Source: a virus. From it: a DNA stretch of 52,384 bases. The notes under the pieces are model-generated. The model did no database searches, was not told the origin of the DNA, and saw nothing but the letters and a program-made list of their open reading frames with translations. This document shows positions 32,292 through 41,085 of the stretch, piece after piece; the first letter of the stretch is position 1, and each line of letters begins with the position of its first letter. The stretch lies in the IMG/VR virus record IMGVR_UViG_3300043410_000251, positions 1-52,384 of that record; one strand, given 5' to 3'. Position numbers and translations under genes: made by a program.

Positions 32292-33161
32292 CTAGAACGT
32301 GATCGAGCCTGAACTCGTCCACTGGTAAATATTAAATCCGCCGCTTGTTGTTACTGTTGGCGAACCTGTTGTGGACGCAGCTAGTTTGTATGAGGATGGA
32401 TAACGAATGATAACGATACCTGAACCGCCAGCGCCAGAAGTTTGATTTACACAACCTCCACCACCACCTCCGGTATTTGCAGTTCCAGAAGTTCCATTAC
32501 CAGAATATGAAGCTGCACCGCCGCCACCTACACCGCCAACACCATTCACTTGTGGCGGAGTTCCACTAGACCCACCCCCGCCACCAGCATAGGTAACTAC
32601 AGAACCTGAAATGGAAGACGCAATACCAGCACCGCCATTACCACTTGCATAACCAATTACGGCGTTTAAACCTGCTGTTCCAGCTCCGCCACCGCCACCA
32701 TTTTGTCCAAAACTAGTTGCGTTTTCTCCTGAACCGCCAGAATTGCCTTGGCCAGCAGTTCCTGTGCCTCCAATATAGGCGGTTGACCATGCGCCACCAC
32801 CGCCTGACCCCCCAGCAACTCCGGCAGCACCAGTACTATAAAAACTGCCGCCGCCGCCGCCTCCAAAGGCAGTAACATTATTAAAAACAGAATTGTTTCC
32901 GTTGCTACCAGCAACTGAAGAACTACTGTTATTTCCCGCGCCACCAGCGCCAACAGTTACAGTGATTGACGAGCCTGAAGTTACACCAGAAAATCCTGCA
33001 AGTAAACCACCAGCTCCACCACCTGCTCCATATCTTCCACCTGCTCCACCGCCAGCAACGACCAAGTACTCCACGTTAGGTGGAGCAATACCAGTCCAGT
33101 TCTGATCCTTGACGGCTTGGGACGCTTGACTCAGCGTCCACACTCCAGATAGTTGGGCCAT
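32292..33161 (-). CDS. Glycine-rich adhesin/tail-fibre protein (paralogue 4)
   Basis: A 289-residue protein. The N-terminus WTLSQASQAVKDQNWTG is followed by VEYLVVAGGGAGGRYGAGGG and repeated poly-Gly blocks separated by conserved strands: ITVTVGAGGAG, NSVFNNVTAFGGGG, VTYAGGGGGS, GIVIIRYPS and a terminal IYQWTSSGSITF. The protein belongs to a family of four neighbouring genes (five domains). Poly-Gly segments of this kind form packed polyglycine-II helices in the S16 gp38 adhesin, so a receptor-binding role at the fibre tip is inferred. Confidence 0.7.
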   Translation of the reverse strand: MAQLSGVWTLSQASQAVKDQNWTGIAPPNVEYLVVAGGGAGGRYGAGGGAGGLLAGFSGVTSGSSITVTVGAGGAGNNSSSSVAGSNGNNSVFNNVTAFGGGGGGSFYSTGAAGVAGGSGGGGAWSTAYIGGTGTAGQGNSGGSGENATSFGQNGGGGGAGTAGLNAVIGYASGNGGAGIASSISGSVVTYAGGGGGSSGTPPQVNGVGGVGGGGAASYSGNGTSGTANTGGGGGGCVNQTSGAGGSGIVIIRYPSSYKLAASTTGSPTVTTSGGFNIYQWTSSGSITF

Positions 33162-33162
33162 A

Positions 33163-33510
33163 TCAGGCTCCTTGAGTTACTTCAACCCATGATGTTGTAG
33201 CTTCGTCCCATGTGTACATCTTGCCGTCTGTAGGCATAGCAACAGGAGACTCCCACAAATATGTGTCAGCGTTTTTAGTCCAGCTTGGGAAAGGCTGTGG
33301 AGCCGCAAAGCCTACGCCGTCCCATGTAAAACCGATACCAGCGTAATTCTTGTGCAGTGGGCGGCCTTCGGGATGTTGACCGCCGTGAGTGTTGTAGCTC
33401 GTTTGAACCCACTCAGAAGGATCGCCCCAGTGACCTGTTGCCAAAGTCTCAGCATCAATGACAATGACCTGATCGACAACGCCGTTAGTGATGTGTGCAA
33501 AATGTGCCAT
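33163..33510 (-). CDS. Small virion-type protein between adhesin genes, 115 aa
   Basis: The start is set at ATG 33510 (MAHFAHITNGVVDQVIVID), preceded by GGAG, instead of further upstream in the frame. Downstream it has HGGQHPEGRPLHKNYAGIGF and DGVGFAAPQPFPSW, motifs of a small protein family widespread in marine and freshwater phages, often near fibre genes. It is Trp-rich (ending MYTWDEATTSWVEV), which could bind carbohydrate. The function is unknown; a fibre accessory or chaperone role is possible. Confidence 0.65.
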   Translation of the reverse strand: MAHFAHITNGVVDQVIVIDAETLATGHWGDPSEWVQTSYNTHGGQHPEGRPLHKNYAGIGFTWDGVGFAAPQPFPSWTKNADTYLWESPVAMPTDGKMYTWDEATTSWVEVTQGA

Positions 33511-33521
33511 TTGATTCTCCA

Positions 33522-34430
33522 TTAAAAAGTTACTGTCCCAGAGGAAGTCCATGTATAAATTTGATAGCCATCAGCGTAGTTTATCTGAGGGTTGCCTGTT
33601 GTGGAAGTGGGTGGTGCGCAGTTAGCAGGGTAACGAATGATGACAATGCCAGAACCACCTGCGCCACCTGCATAAATGCTTCCGCTACTTCTTTCACCAC
33701 CACCGCCACCACCGCCTGTATTGGCAGTTCCAGAAGCTCCAGATGAAGCGCCGTTACCAGCACCTCCAGCATTTCCGCCGCCGCCTGCGCCACCCAAACC
33801 ATCTCTTACATAGTTTGAAGAACTACCGCCAAAAGCGCCTCCTCCACCACCAGCATAAAACTTTCGTGATCCATCTATGGTTGAACAAATTCCTGTACCA
33901 CCATCACCACCTGCGGCTCCCGATACTGATGCATCCAAGCCTACAGAACCAGCTCCGCCACCACCACCTGCGGAATTTTCACTTGATGAAGAGCCAGCTC
34001 CACCTGCATATCCTTGTCCAGATGTGGGATCGCCACCTGCGCCACCAACTTTAGCGCCTCCGCCACCAGACCCGCCATTACCGCCTTTGTTGGTTGATCC
34101 TGATGAGGCCGCATAAGTAGAGTTTCCATAGCCACCACCGTAACTAGTAATGGATGAAAAAACAGAATTAGAACCAACTGAGCCGTTAGCATTACTACCG
34201 CCAGCACCTCCAGCACCCACAGTAATAGTTAAAGCAGTACCAGCGGCTACAGCAAACCCAGCGGCTTGCAACAAACCACCCGCACCACCTCCACCACCAC
34301 CTACCGAAGCTGATTGGCCTCCCGCGCCACCGCCACCGCCAGCAACCACCAAGTATTCAACATTAGATGTGATACCGCTGGTCAGCGGGTTAAAAGTCGC
34401 CGATACGTAACCGCCTAAGTAACTGCTCAT
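33522..34430 (-). CDS. Glycine-rich adhesin/tail-fibre protein (paralogue 3)
   Basis: A 302-residue protein starting MSSYLGGYVSATFNPLTSG, an N-terminus shared in style with paralogue 1, followed by the same domain order: VEYLVVAGGGGGAGG, LTITVGAGGAGG, NSVFSSITSYGGGY, KFYAGGGGGA, GIVIIRYPANC, and an end IYTWTSSGTVTF. Different spacer sequences lie between the conserved strands, so specificity could differ from the neighbours. The conserved ends favour recombination among paralogues. Confidence 0.7.
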   Translation of the reverse strand: MSSYLGGYVSATFNPLTSGITSNVEYLVVAGGGGGAGGQSASVGGGGGGAGGLLQAAGFAVAAGTALTITVGAGGAGGSNANGSVGSNSVFSSITSYGGGYGNSTYAASSGSTNKGGNGGSGGGGAKVGGAGGDPTSGQGYAGGAGSSSSENSAGGGGGAGSVGLDASVSGAAGGDGGTGICSTIDGSRKFYAGGGGGAFGGSSSNYVRDGLGGAGGGGNAGGAGNGASSGASGTANTGGGGGGGERSSGSIYAGGAGGSGIVIIRYPANCAPPTSTTGNPQINYADGYQIYTWTSSGTVTF

Positions 34431-34439
34431 TTCTATTCC

Positions 34440-36167
34440 TTAGAAGGTGATTGAACCACTGGCGGTGAATGTGTAAATCGTTCTGCCAGCATTTGTTGTA
34501 ACTGTTGGTGAACCCGTAGTAGAGGCCGCAGCTTGAGGCGCAGAAATAATCACTACACCAGAGCCGCCGTTACCGCCAAGACCTTGATTTCCTGTACCGC
34601 CACCGCCACCGCCACCGGTGTTAGCCGTACCAGCCGTACCGTTTTCAGGAGAGTTTGATCCGGGGCTTGATGAGTTGTAGCTAGAACCACCACGACCACC
34701 ACCACCAGAACCACCAGCAGCCCCAGGGTAAATAGCGAGGCCACTACCAGCACCACCATTCCAGTAGTTACCGCCACCGCCACCACCAGCATAAGTCACA
34801 GAAGAACCAGTAATAGAAGATGCAGTTCCATTGCCACCAGTACCTAATACAGAACCAGTTGCATTTGCACCAACTGCACCTGCACCACCGCCACCACCGC
34901 CTACGCCAGCACTATTACCACCACCGCCAGCATTACCTTGACCAGAAGTTCCTGCAAAACCATTGCTTGAACCACTACCCATACCACCACCACCAGAACC
35001 ACCAGTAGAGCCGCCCCCTGCCGCAGCACTTCCGCCAATACCACCGCCTGTAGCTGTGAAAGAACCAAAGACTGAATTGGAACCACTTGTACCGATAGTT
35101 GATTCGGTTGCGCCGCGCGTACCACCACCGCCCACAGTCACTGTGATGGCTGAACCTGTTGCGTAGTAGCTAGTACCAGTCAATAAACCACCAGCACCGC
35201 CACCGCCACCTACACCACCTGCACCAGCAGCACCGCCAGCAGCAACAAGGTAATCTACAGACAACAAAGGAGTTGCTGTTGTAGGAGCCAAAGTACCAGA
35301 AGATGTAAACGTGTGAATAACATAACCGTTGGCGTAGCTTAATGTGCCGCCAGTGAAGAACTGAACTGTGCCGGGGTAACGAACGATAACAATGCCTGAA
35401 CCGCCGTTTGAGCCTGTAGCGGCATTTCCACCGCCACCTCCACCGCCTGTGTTAGTTGTCCCCGCAGTACCAGAACTACCTGAAGTAGTACCCGCATCTC
35501 CACCGCCACCAACACCGCCTTTCCCTGTATTTGCGTCTGTTCCACCACTAGCCCTACCACCACCACCGCCACCTGCGTAAGTAGTTACAGTTCCAGAAAT
35601 TGATGACGCAATGCCTGCACCACCATTACCTGCATATCCATCAGGTTTAGCATTTAAGCCAACTGTACCAGCACCGCCTCCACCTCCGTGGTAATGAGGT
35701 GCGCCATCAGTTCCAATTACAGAACCACCCGCATTGCCTTGACCTGCTGTTCCTTGTGCGCCAGCAACATACGATGAATACGTATATTGACCTGCTGAAC
35801 CGCCACCAGAACCGCCTGTTCCACCTAAAGCAACAGCATTTTGGCTAGATGAATACCAAGTACCGCCCTTACCACCACCTGTAGCGGAAATACTACCAAA
35901 TACAGAACTTGAACCGCTTGTAGCTGGTGATGTTGATTCGTTTGGGCCGCCTGTTCCGCCACCACCAACTGTTACGGTATAAGAAGTTCCTGTGGCAACA
36001 GTTACGATACCAGTAAGCAAACCACCGCCAGCTCCACCAGCTCCACCAGCTCCTCCGCCACCTGCTACAACAAGGTACTCAACCCATTTAGGCGCAATAT
36101 AGCCTGACCATGCACCCTGATTGATTGCTTGGTTAACTTGCTTCAGTGTGAATAGACCTTGTGCCAT
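34440..36167 (-). CDS. Tandem two-domain glycine-rich adhesin/tail-fibre protein (paralogue 2)
   Basis: A 575-residue protein, twice the size of its neighbours because it holds two copies of the Gly-rich domain. Copy 1 runs from WVEYLVVAGGGGAGGAG to VIHTFTSSGTLAPT, and copy 2 from VDYLVAAGGAAGAGGVGG to IYTFTASGSITF. N-terminal FTLKQVNQAINQGAWSGYI resembles the N-terminus of paralogue 4 and may be the attachment part. Probable fused duplication. A role in receptor recognition is inferred. Confidence 0.7.
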   Translation of the reverse strand: MAQGLFTLKQVNQAINQGAWSGYIAPKWVEYLVVAGGGGAGGAGGAGGGLLTGIVTVATGTSYTVTVGGGGTGGPNESTSPATSGSSSVFGSISATGGGKGGTWYSSSQNAVALGGTGGSGGGSAGQYTYSSYVAGAQGTAGQGNAGGSVIGTDGAPHYHGGGGGAGTVGLNAKPDGYAGNGGAGIASSISGTVTTYAGGGGGGRASGGTDANTGKGGVGGGGDAGTTSGSSGTAGTTNTGGGGGGGNAATGSNGGSGIVIVRYPGTVQFFTGGTLSYANGYVIHTFTSSGTLAPTTATPLLSVDYLVAAGGAAGAGGVGGGGGAGGLLTGTSYYATGSAITVTVGGGGTRGATESTIGTSGSNSVFGSFTATGGGIGGSAAAGGGSTGGSGGGGMGSGSSNGFAGTSGQGNAGGGGNSAGVGGGGGGAGAVGANATGSVLGTGGNGTASSITGSSVTYAGGGGGGNYWNGGAGSGLAIYPGAAGGSGGGGRGGSSYNSSSPGSNSPENGTAGTANTGGGGGGGTGNQGLGGNGGSGVVIISAPQAAASTTGSPTVTTNAGRTIYTFTASGSITF

Positions 36168-36173
36168 AAAACC

Positions 36174-37049
36174 TCAGAATGTGATTGTGCCGGATGCAAC
36201 AAACTTATACACGCGCCATCCGCCTGTAATGTAAGTTTCTGGTGATCCAGTTGTTGACGCAGCTTGGGCCAAGTATGAGGGGTAACGAATGACAACAATA
36301 CCAGAGCCACCATTAGCACCCGCAGCGTCCAAGCCACCATTAGCATAATAATCAGTACAAGAACCGCCACCGCCACCGCCTGTATTAGCTTGTCCAGCAA
36401 ATCCGGGGCCAACTACAGAAGTTCCGCCGTTACCGCCACCGCCAGCCCCACCTAAACCGGGATAAGAGCCTGACAAATTTCTGTAAAATGAAGCGCCGCC
36501 GCCACCAGCGTAAAAAACCGCGCTACCGGTGATAGATGAGGCTAAACCCGTTCCACCACAAGCGCCGTATACTGCACCGGGGATACTAATACCAGCAGAA
36601 CCTGCGCCGCCCCCGCCGCCTCCAGAATAACCTACAGTAGTGGTGCCACCATTGTTACCTTGGCCAACCGTTCCAGTACCCGGTGAATAACCGTATCTTG
36701 CCCCACCACCGCTACCGCCACTGCCACCGCAAACACCACCACCCAAAGCAGTTATGGTTGTACTACCTGCAAGGACAGAATTCGCGCCAGCGCTACCTAC
36801 GGCAGTGCCGCTTGCACTACCAGCGCCGCCAGCACCGACTGTAACTGTAATAGAAGAGCCCGCGGTAACGGCAAAACCTGTTGCAGTTAAAAGACCACCA
36901 GCACCTCCACCGCCACCGGAATTACTGTTTGGTTGGCCGCCTTGACCGGGGCCACCACCAGCCACGACAAGGTATTCCACCGTTGTTGGAGCAGTGTTAA
37001 TGCCGTTAAAGGCGTTAGATACGTAGCCGCCTGTATATCGTTGAGACAT
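36174..37049 (-). CDS. Glycine-rich adhesin/tail-fibre protein (paralogue 1)
   Basis: A 291-residue protein, first of the adhesin array in transcription order. It starts MSQRYTGGYVSNAFNGINT, then VEYLVVAGGGPGQGGQP, ITVTVGAGGAGSAS, NSVLAGSTTITALGGG, VFYAGGGGAS, GIVVIRYPS and FVASGTITF. The same framework as the three following genes, with different loops. It lies 12 bases after a small tail-type gene. Confidence 0.7.
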   Translation of the reverse strand: MSQRYTGGYVSNAFNGINTAPTTVEYLVVAGGGPGQGGQPNSNSGGGGGAGGLLTATGFAVTAGSSITVTVGAGGAGSASGTAVGSAGANSVLAGSTTITALGGGVCGGSGGSGGGARYGYSPGTGTVGQGNNGGTTTVGYSGGGGGGAGSAGISIPGAVYGACGGTGLASSITGSAVFYAGGGGASFYRNLSGSYPGLGGAGGGGNGGTSVVGPGFAGQANTGGGGGGSCTDYYANGGLDAAGANGGSGIVVIRYPSYLAQAASTTGSPETYITGGWRVYKFVASGTITF

Positions 37050-37061
37050 GAAAGTCTCCTA

Positions 37062-37466
37062 TCAGGTGATTGCTTCGAAGCTAGCTGTGTAAGTCAAGGC
37101 AGAGCCTGTGCCTGATGTCACGCCAACAGACTGGTTCTCCGTCACATAGAACGAAGTGGTCTTGTCAGTCACGATCAATGAGGCGTTAGGCGGGACGCTA
37201 ATCTGGTAAGCCAGATACGCAATCACAGTACCGCTACCAAACGTTGCGTTGTTGGCAATAGCCACAGTCGCAGTTGCAGCAGACGATGTGGTGTTTGACA
37301 CCACAATCGAGTCAATCTTGTTTACAGTACCTGATGCTGGCGTCAGGCCAGTCAAAGAGGTTGTGCCATTATGCGTCCATGACGTTGTAGCACCTGTGGT
37401 TGAGGGGATCACATAAGCCGTGTTACCGTAAATACTGGTGACGGCTACGATGTTTGGATTTGCCAT
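37062..37466 (-). CDS. Beta-rich small tail/virion protein, 134 aa
   Basis: Ser/Thr/Ala-rich with alternating beta pattern (IVAVTSIYGNTAYVIPSTTG; AYQISVPPNASLIVTDKT; SFYVTENQSVGVTSGTGS). Proteins of this form, starting MANPNIVxVTSIYG, occur near fibre genes in aquatic phages and are probably small virion proteins. There is no membrane or metal motif. It has a short gap (14 bases) to the preceding fibre-like gene. Confidence 0.6.
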   Translation of the reverse strand: MANPNIVAVTSIYGNTAYVIPSTTGATTSWTHNGTTSLTGLTPASGTVNKIDSIVVSNTTSSAATATVAIANNATFGSGTVIAYLAYQISVPPNASLIVTDKTTSFYVTENQSVGVTSGTGSALTYTASFEAIT

Positions 37467-37480
37467 GTTAGCTCCTTAAA

Positions 37481-38098
37481 TTAACCGAAGACAATTGCCA
37501 TGGCAATCGCTTTACCTGTGGATGCGCCGCCAAGATTGTTAAGCGCCGTTGTTGCATTAGTTGCCCCTGTGCCACCGTTTGCAATAGCCAACGTACCAGC
37601 TACTGTAACCGCACCTGATGTGTCCGTTGCAGGTGTCAAACCTGTAGAACCAAAACTAATTGTGGTCACGCCGTCGGCAACGCTGGAAGAAACCTTCACA
37701 TAATCTGTGCCGTTAAAGTAAACAAAACAACGTTCACCAACAGCAACCGAAACACCTGTCTGGCCGGAAGCTTTGAAAGTTACCGTACCCCCAGTAGCCG
37801 CGTTCTCTACCATGTAGATTTTGCTGTAGCTTGGGGCCGTGATGACTTTGGTTGTGGTCAGCGTGCCAGTAACACGAATCGCCATGTACTGCGCTGTAGT
37901 TGAACCGATGTTGCTGGTAGTTGCATCACCAGTCGTATTAGCCAAAGTGATTGCGCCATCGTTTGCAAAAGACAAAGTGCCCGCAATAGCGATGTTGACG
38001 TATTCGGTAATGCCGTTGTTGACTGTGTCGCCCCAAGTACCAGAGAGCGTGCCCTGCGTTGGGGTGACTAGCCCTAGTTGTCCTGTTGTAGCTGCCAT
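37481..38098 (-). CDS. Tail-fibre-like protein with fibre repeat, 205 aa
   Basis: N-terminal LVTPTQGTLSGTWGDTVNNG and ITEYVNIAIAGTLSF are typical of phage fibre or tail proteins. The C-terminus LAIANGGTGATNATTALNNL is the classic GGTGAT fibre repeat seen in many phages. The middle has beta-rich segments such as CFVYFNGTDYVKV. A shaft or attachment part for the adhesins downstream is likely. Confidence 0.7.
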   Translation of the reverse strand: MAATTGQLGLVTPTQGTLSGTWGDTVNNGITEYVNIAIAGTLSFANDGAITLANTTGDATTSNIGSTTAQYMAIRVTGTLTTTKVITAPSYSKIYMVENAATGGTVTFKASGQTGVSVAVGERCFVYFNGTDYVKVSSSVADGVTTISFGSTGLTPATDTSGAVTVAGTLAIANGGTGATNATTALNNLGGASTGKAIAMAIVFG

Positions 38099-38107
38099 TT
38101 AAAGCTC

Positions 38108-38926
38108 CTATGGTGTGGTCGTAATGTTAGTCCAACCAGCATTTTGGGTATTTCCAATATTTTGCCAGTTTGCGTTCTGTGTGTCATCAATTATTTCCCA
38201 AGTTTTTCGTATCGACTCGGAAGTGGTAATTGCGGCTGTGTCGGACACAGTCGATGTATACGTTGTAGCCGCTGTTTCGGCAGACTCGATTGCCCCGATG
38301 ACCTCATCCAAAAACTTGGCGAATGTTGCCGCGCCGGTTTCGGTTGTATCTATTGTGGCGGTTTCATTTACAGTCAGACCGTAATAATCCGTCGCCGCTG
38401 TCTCTGACGTTGAACTTACCGCCGTCTCATTAACGTCTGCATTAAAGAACGAACCGACAAACTGTTCGGTCGATGTAGCCGCTGTTTCAGCCAAGGCTAG
38501 CGCAAATGTTGCTGCTACCGCCTCACTTGTTGCCGTTGCCGCAGACTCCTCGACCAATAGCCCAAAAGTAGCAAACACAGACTCTGCTGTGGTTGTGGCC
38601 GCTGTATCACTTACGCTGGCTGTATATCCTGTGACAACATTTTGTGTCTCGCTAATCGCCGCAGTTTCAGCTACAGCAAATGCAAAAGTGGCTTGGACCG
38701 ACTCAGAATCCGATATAGAACCAAGACCGCCCCAACTTAAGTCGCCCCAAGCGCTTTCGCCCCAAGTGTTGGCCGTAGAGATTGACTCTGCACGACTAAC
38801 AGAAATTGTAAGCTCGGGTATTTCAGACGTTGAGGTGGCAGCAGACTCGGATACGCTGTCGGCAAAGGCAGTTACACCACCCCAACCAGCAGCCCCCCAA
38901 GTGCTGTCGCCCCATGCTAAAGCCAT
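38108..38926 (-). CDS. Repetitive Thr/Ala/Glu-rich tail protein with Trp/Gly blocks, 272 aa
   Basis: N-terminal blocks LAWGDSTWGAAGWGGV and ANTWGESAWGDLSWGG are Trp/Gly-rich repeats. Then a unit of about 25-30 residues centred on (V/A)-(S/N/A)-E/D-T-A-A-x-x-T-x-E is repeated about eight times (VAETAAISETQ; VSDTAATTTAE; VNETAVSSTSE). The end has two WxNI repeats (NANWQNIGNTQNAGWTNI). It is probably a long fibrous or surface-exposed tail component. No enzyme motif is visible. Confidence 0.6.
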   Translation of the reverse strand: MALAWGDSTWGAAGWGGVTAFADSVSESAATSTSEIPELTISVSRAESISTANTWGESAWGDLSWGGLGSISDSESVQATFAFAVAETAAISETQNVVTGYTASVSDTAATTTAESVFATFGLLVEESAATATSEAVAATFALALAETAATSTEQFVGSFFNADVNETAVSSTSETAATDYYGLTVNETATIDTTETGAATFAKFLDEVIGAIESAETAATTYTSTVSDTAAITTSESIRKTWEIIDDTQNANWQNIGNTQNAGWTNITTTP

Positions 38927-38927
38927 A

Positions 38928-39506
38928 TTATGTCAATGAGCAAGAGTATGAAACTGCAATCGTGTCGCCTGAAACAACCGCTTTAGAGCTACTAAAGTCA
39001 CCAGCAGAAAACAAAGTTCCTGTGGTGTTGTCGATTGTTGCAGAACCGCCAATGTTGATAAAGCAGCCAGCCACGGTACCTGTTGAGGTAATGGCAAATG
39101 TGGAGGCTGAAGAAGTAGACTTGGTGCAAGTCGTACCGCTTACATAGGCCGCAGCACTAAATGTAGGAGTCTTGCGGTTACCGGAGTATGTGGGGGCATT
39201 AGCCAAACCAACTTCCAACCAGCCGGCGTGTGAAGACTGGGTGTCAGTAATAGCGGCTGTACCAGTACCTTTGAGGCCCATGACAACTGCGCCAGCGGCT
39301 GAGTTACCAAGAATAGTGTCCAAAGTCAGGTTCTTACCCACTGTGGTAACCAGGTTCTCAATAGCATCTTCCCACTTTACGTTACCGTCTTTGTCATAGC
39401 AAACGGCGTAGTAGCGGCCTTCAATGGTCGCTGTATCAGATGGGGCGGTGTTGTAGCCAGTAGACGCTTCGCATTTGTCTGAGGCTGAGATTTTGTCTAA
39501 AGACAT
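38928..39506 (-). CDS. Beta-rich virion protein, 192 aa
   Basis: The N-terminus SLDKISASDKCEASTGYNTA is followed by GRYYAVCYDKDGNVKWEDAI and NLVTTVGKNLTLDTIL. This N-terminal pattern, with a KDGxxKWED segment, is seen in phage structural proteins of unknown detail. Downstream repeats are Ser/Thr/Ala-rich. It is adjacent to head-tail and tail genes; a minor structural role is inferred. AAGGAG (complement of about 39511-39516) provides a ribosome site. Confidence 0.6.
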   Translation of the reverse strand: MSLDKISASDKCEASTGYNTAPSDTATIEGRYYAVCYDKDGNVKWEDAIENLVTTVGKNLTLDTILGNSAAGAVVMGLKGTGTAAITDTQSSHAGWLEVGLANAPTYSGNRKTPTFSAAAYVSGTTCTKSTSSASTFAITSTGTVAGCFINIGGSATIDNTTGTLFSAGDFSSSKAVVSGDTIAVSYSCSLT

Positions 39507-39515
39507 GTTAACTCC

Positions 39516-39938
39516 TTATAAAAGTCTGATTAGTGCAGATGTGCTTGTGTCTGCGGGCATAGTCACAGTAAATGTGTTACTTGAGATTTTGTCACTACCA
39601 AAGTCAAGCACACAAACTGCTCCATTATCTCCAGCTTTGTAGATCAAAGCACCACGTGCCGTAATCGTACCTGTCCAACTAGGACTGCTAAACGTCACAT
39701 ACACAACGCTGCCGGATGGTGTGAGCGCAGAGTTCACTGTAGCTGTTACTACCTGACCACCAGCGGAATAATCACCGCCAGAAGCCTCGCCTACAGTCGT
39801 ATATGCTGATGTTGTTTGGTCAAGCGAAGCCGCATTTGTATATAACGCTAGATAAAAAGTATCCGTAGTTAAATTAATCGTGCCATCGGCAAGACCAGAG
39901 CGCAACGTATTGCAGGAGTAGTTACCAGTAAAAGCCAT
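39516..39938 (-). CDS. Tail/virion protein, 140 aa
   Basis: Opens MAFTGNYSCNTLRSGLADG and contains DTFYLALYTNAASLDQTTS, then GALIYKAGDNGAVCVLDFG. The phrase FYLALYTN...AYTT.GE..G..Y..GG is a recognisable phage structural pattern found close to adaptor genes. It is beta-rich and probably a head or tail surface protein. It directly abuts the adaptor gene (one shared base). Confidence 0.65.
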   Translation of the reverse strand: MAFTGNYSCNTLRSGLADGTINLTTDTFYLALYTNAASLDQTTSAYTTVGEASGGDYSAGGQVVTATVNSALTPSGSVVYVTFSSPSWTGTITARGALIYKAGDNGAVCVLDFGSDKISSNTFTVTMPADTSTSALIRLL

Positions 39939-40603
39939 TAGGTCACCTTCTGACGATACTGACCAGAGCGATATGCATCCTGACGCTCCATACCATCACC
40001 CAGACGTTTAGCCAACGCAAGTGCTTCTTGATACTTTGTATTGTAGAAAGCCATGATATCTTGCTCACCCTTCATGTAGGTATAAGCTTCAACCAAAGAG
40101 CCGTACAACAGAACAGAATCAAAGTTATCACCAAGCCAAGATGTCTCGGCATCAACAATAGATGTTGGGTAATAGTAGTAGTGCAACTCAACGTTGTACG
40201 TGGTGTCTGGTGTTGGACCAAGAATAAACGTCAACTCATCTTCATTATCTGAACGAGGGCCAAACAAAGCGTAGTACTTTGGAAGGCCAGTATCGTTAGC
40301 TTGTGGGTACGCTTGACGAATATAGTTAACGTCTTTATTCAGCAAGTATTCGTATGTGCCAGACTCCAACGTACCATCAACGACAGCCATTGAGTACACA
40401 GCCAAAAAGTCCAACGGGCATTGCAAATATTTATTACTTGCTGTGGTAACACCAGTCACGTTCTTGCGAAGTGAAGGGAACTGTACCGTGTTGTAAATAC
40501 GCTGCTCAGCTTGTTTAACGAAAACAGGAATCTCCGCCACGAAGTTAGTCTCCGTGTTTTCCGTATACGCTTGAATAGCGTCGCTGAGTTCAGTGTAATT
40601 CAT
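39938..40603 (-). CDS. Head-tail adaptor protein (SU10/T7 gp11-like)
   Basis: A 221-residue protein. FVKQAEQRIYNTVQFPSLRK near the N-terminus, DFLAVYSMAVVDG and then ELHYYYYPTSIVDAETSWLG followed by LLYGSLVEAYTYMKGE are characteristic of a phage adaptor family that forms the ring under the portal in short-tailed phages. Helices at both ends with a central beta region fit a T7 gp11/P22 gp4-type ring protein. Confidence comes from pattern and gene order. Confidence 0.75.
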   Translation of the reverse strand: MNYTELSDAIQAYTENTETNFVAEIPVFVKQAEQRIYNTVQFPSLRKNVTGVTTASNKYLQCPLDFLAVYSMAVVDGTLESGTYEYLLNKDVNYIRQAYPQANDTGLPKYYALFGPRSDNEDELTFILGPTPDTTYNVELHYYYYPTSIVDAETSWLGDNFDSVLLYGSLVEAYTYMKGEQDIMAFYNTKYQEALALAKRLGDGMERQDAYRSGQYRQKVT

Positions 40604-40878
40604 GCCATTGGGCCCCGTGCCATTGTGCCTTTAGTTGCAGCACCAGTACCGCGAATCTTAATGCCGGATGTTTTGATTGGCTCATTACCAGCAGACTTGC
40701 TGTAGTTACCAATACTTACATCGAGCTCGTCCAGCTTGCTACGATTTGGGCGTGCAGCCAACTCAGGCAAAGCTTCTTTAGCACGACCTGCATAAGCAGA
40801 AGCGGGCTTGTTATCACGATTAGCACCAGTCTTCACTGGAGGGCTATTCTTCTTTGTAGGTTTAACTTGTGCAACCAT
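40600..40878 (-). CDS. Basic small late protein, 92 aa
   Basis: Lys/Arg/Ala-rich (TKKNSPPVKTGANRDNKPAS; RPNRSKLDELDVSIGNYSK) with a C-terminal SGIKIRGTGAATKGTMARGP that resembles the GK/RG-T-G-A-A-T-K-G tails of the tag family described for the genes at 42693-44073. It is probably disordered. It overlaps the adaptor start by 4 bases. Confidence 0.55.
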   Translation of the reverse strand: MVAQVKPTKKNSPPVKTGANRDNKPASAYAGRAKEALPELAARPNRSKLDELDVSIGNYSKSAGNEPIKTSGIKIRGTGAATKGTMARGPMA

Positions 40879-40880
40879 GA

Positions 40881-41075
40881 TTAACCTCGCATTTGGTTCA
40901 TTGCGCGCGCCATGTTACGGCCAACTTTACGCATAGCTTCACCGGTTACAGTCTTAGCGCCGCCAGATTTCTTAGCGCCACTTTGAATACCAAGGCTAGG
41001 GCCGTCATCACCAAGGTTCTTGCCTTTGGTTTTGCCGGTTTTGGTAATACCGTCCGCTGCTTTTGTGTATGCCAT
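40881..41075 (-). CDS. Small late protein with KADGITKTGKTKG motif, 64 aa
   Basis: The start is set at 41075 (MAYTKAADGITKTGKTKGKN), with GGAG upstream, rather than further upstream at 41114. The N-terminal motif A-D-G-I-x-x-x-G-K-T-K-G-K is the same as the C-terminal tag of the genes at 42693, 43223 and 43585, but placed at the other end. The remainder is basic, ending RNMARAMNQMRG. Confidence 0.6.
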   Translation of the reverse strand: MAYTKAADGITKTGKTKGKNLGDDGPSLGIQSGAKKSGGAKTVTGEAMRKVGRNMARAMNQMRG

Positions 41076-41085
41076 ATTCGACTCC

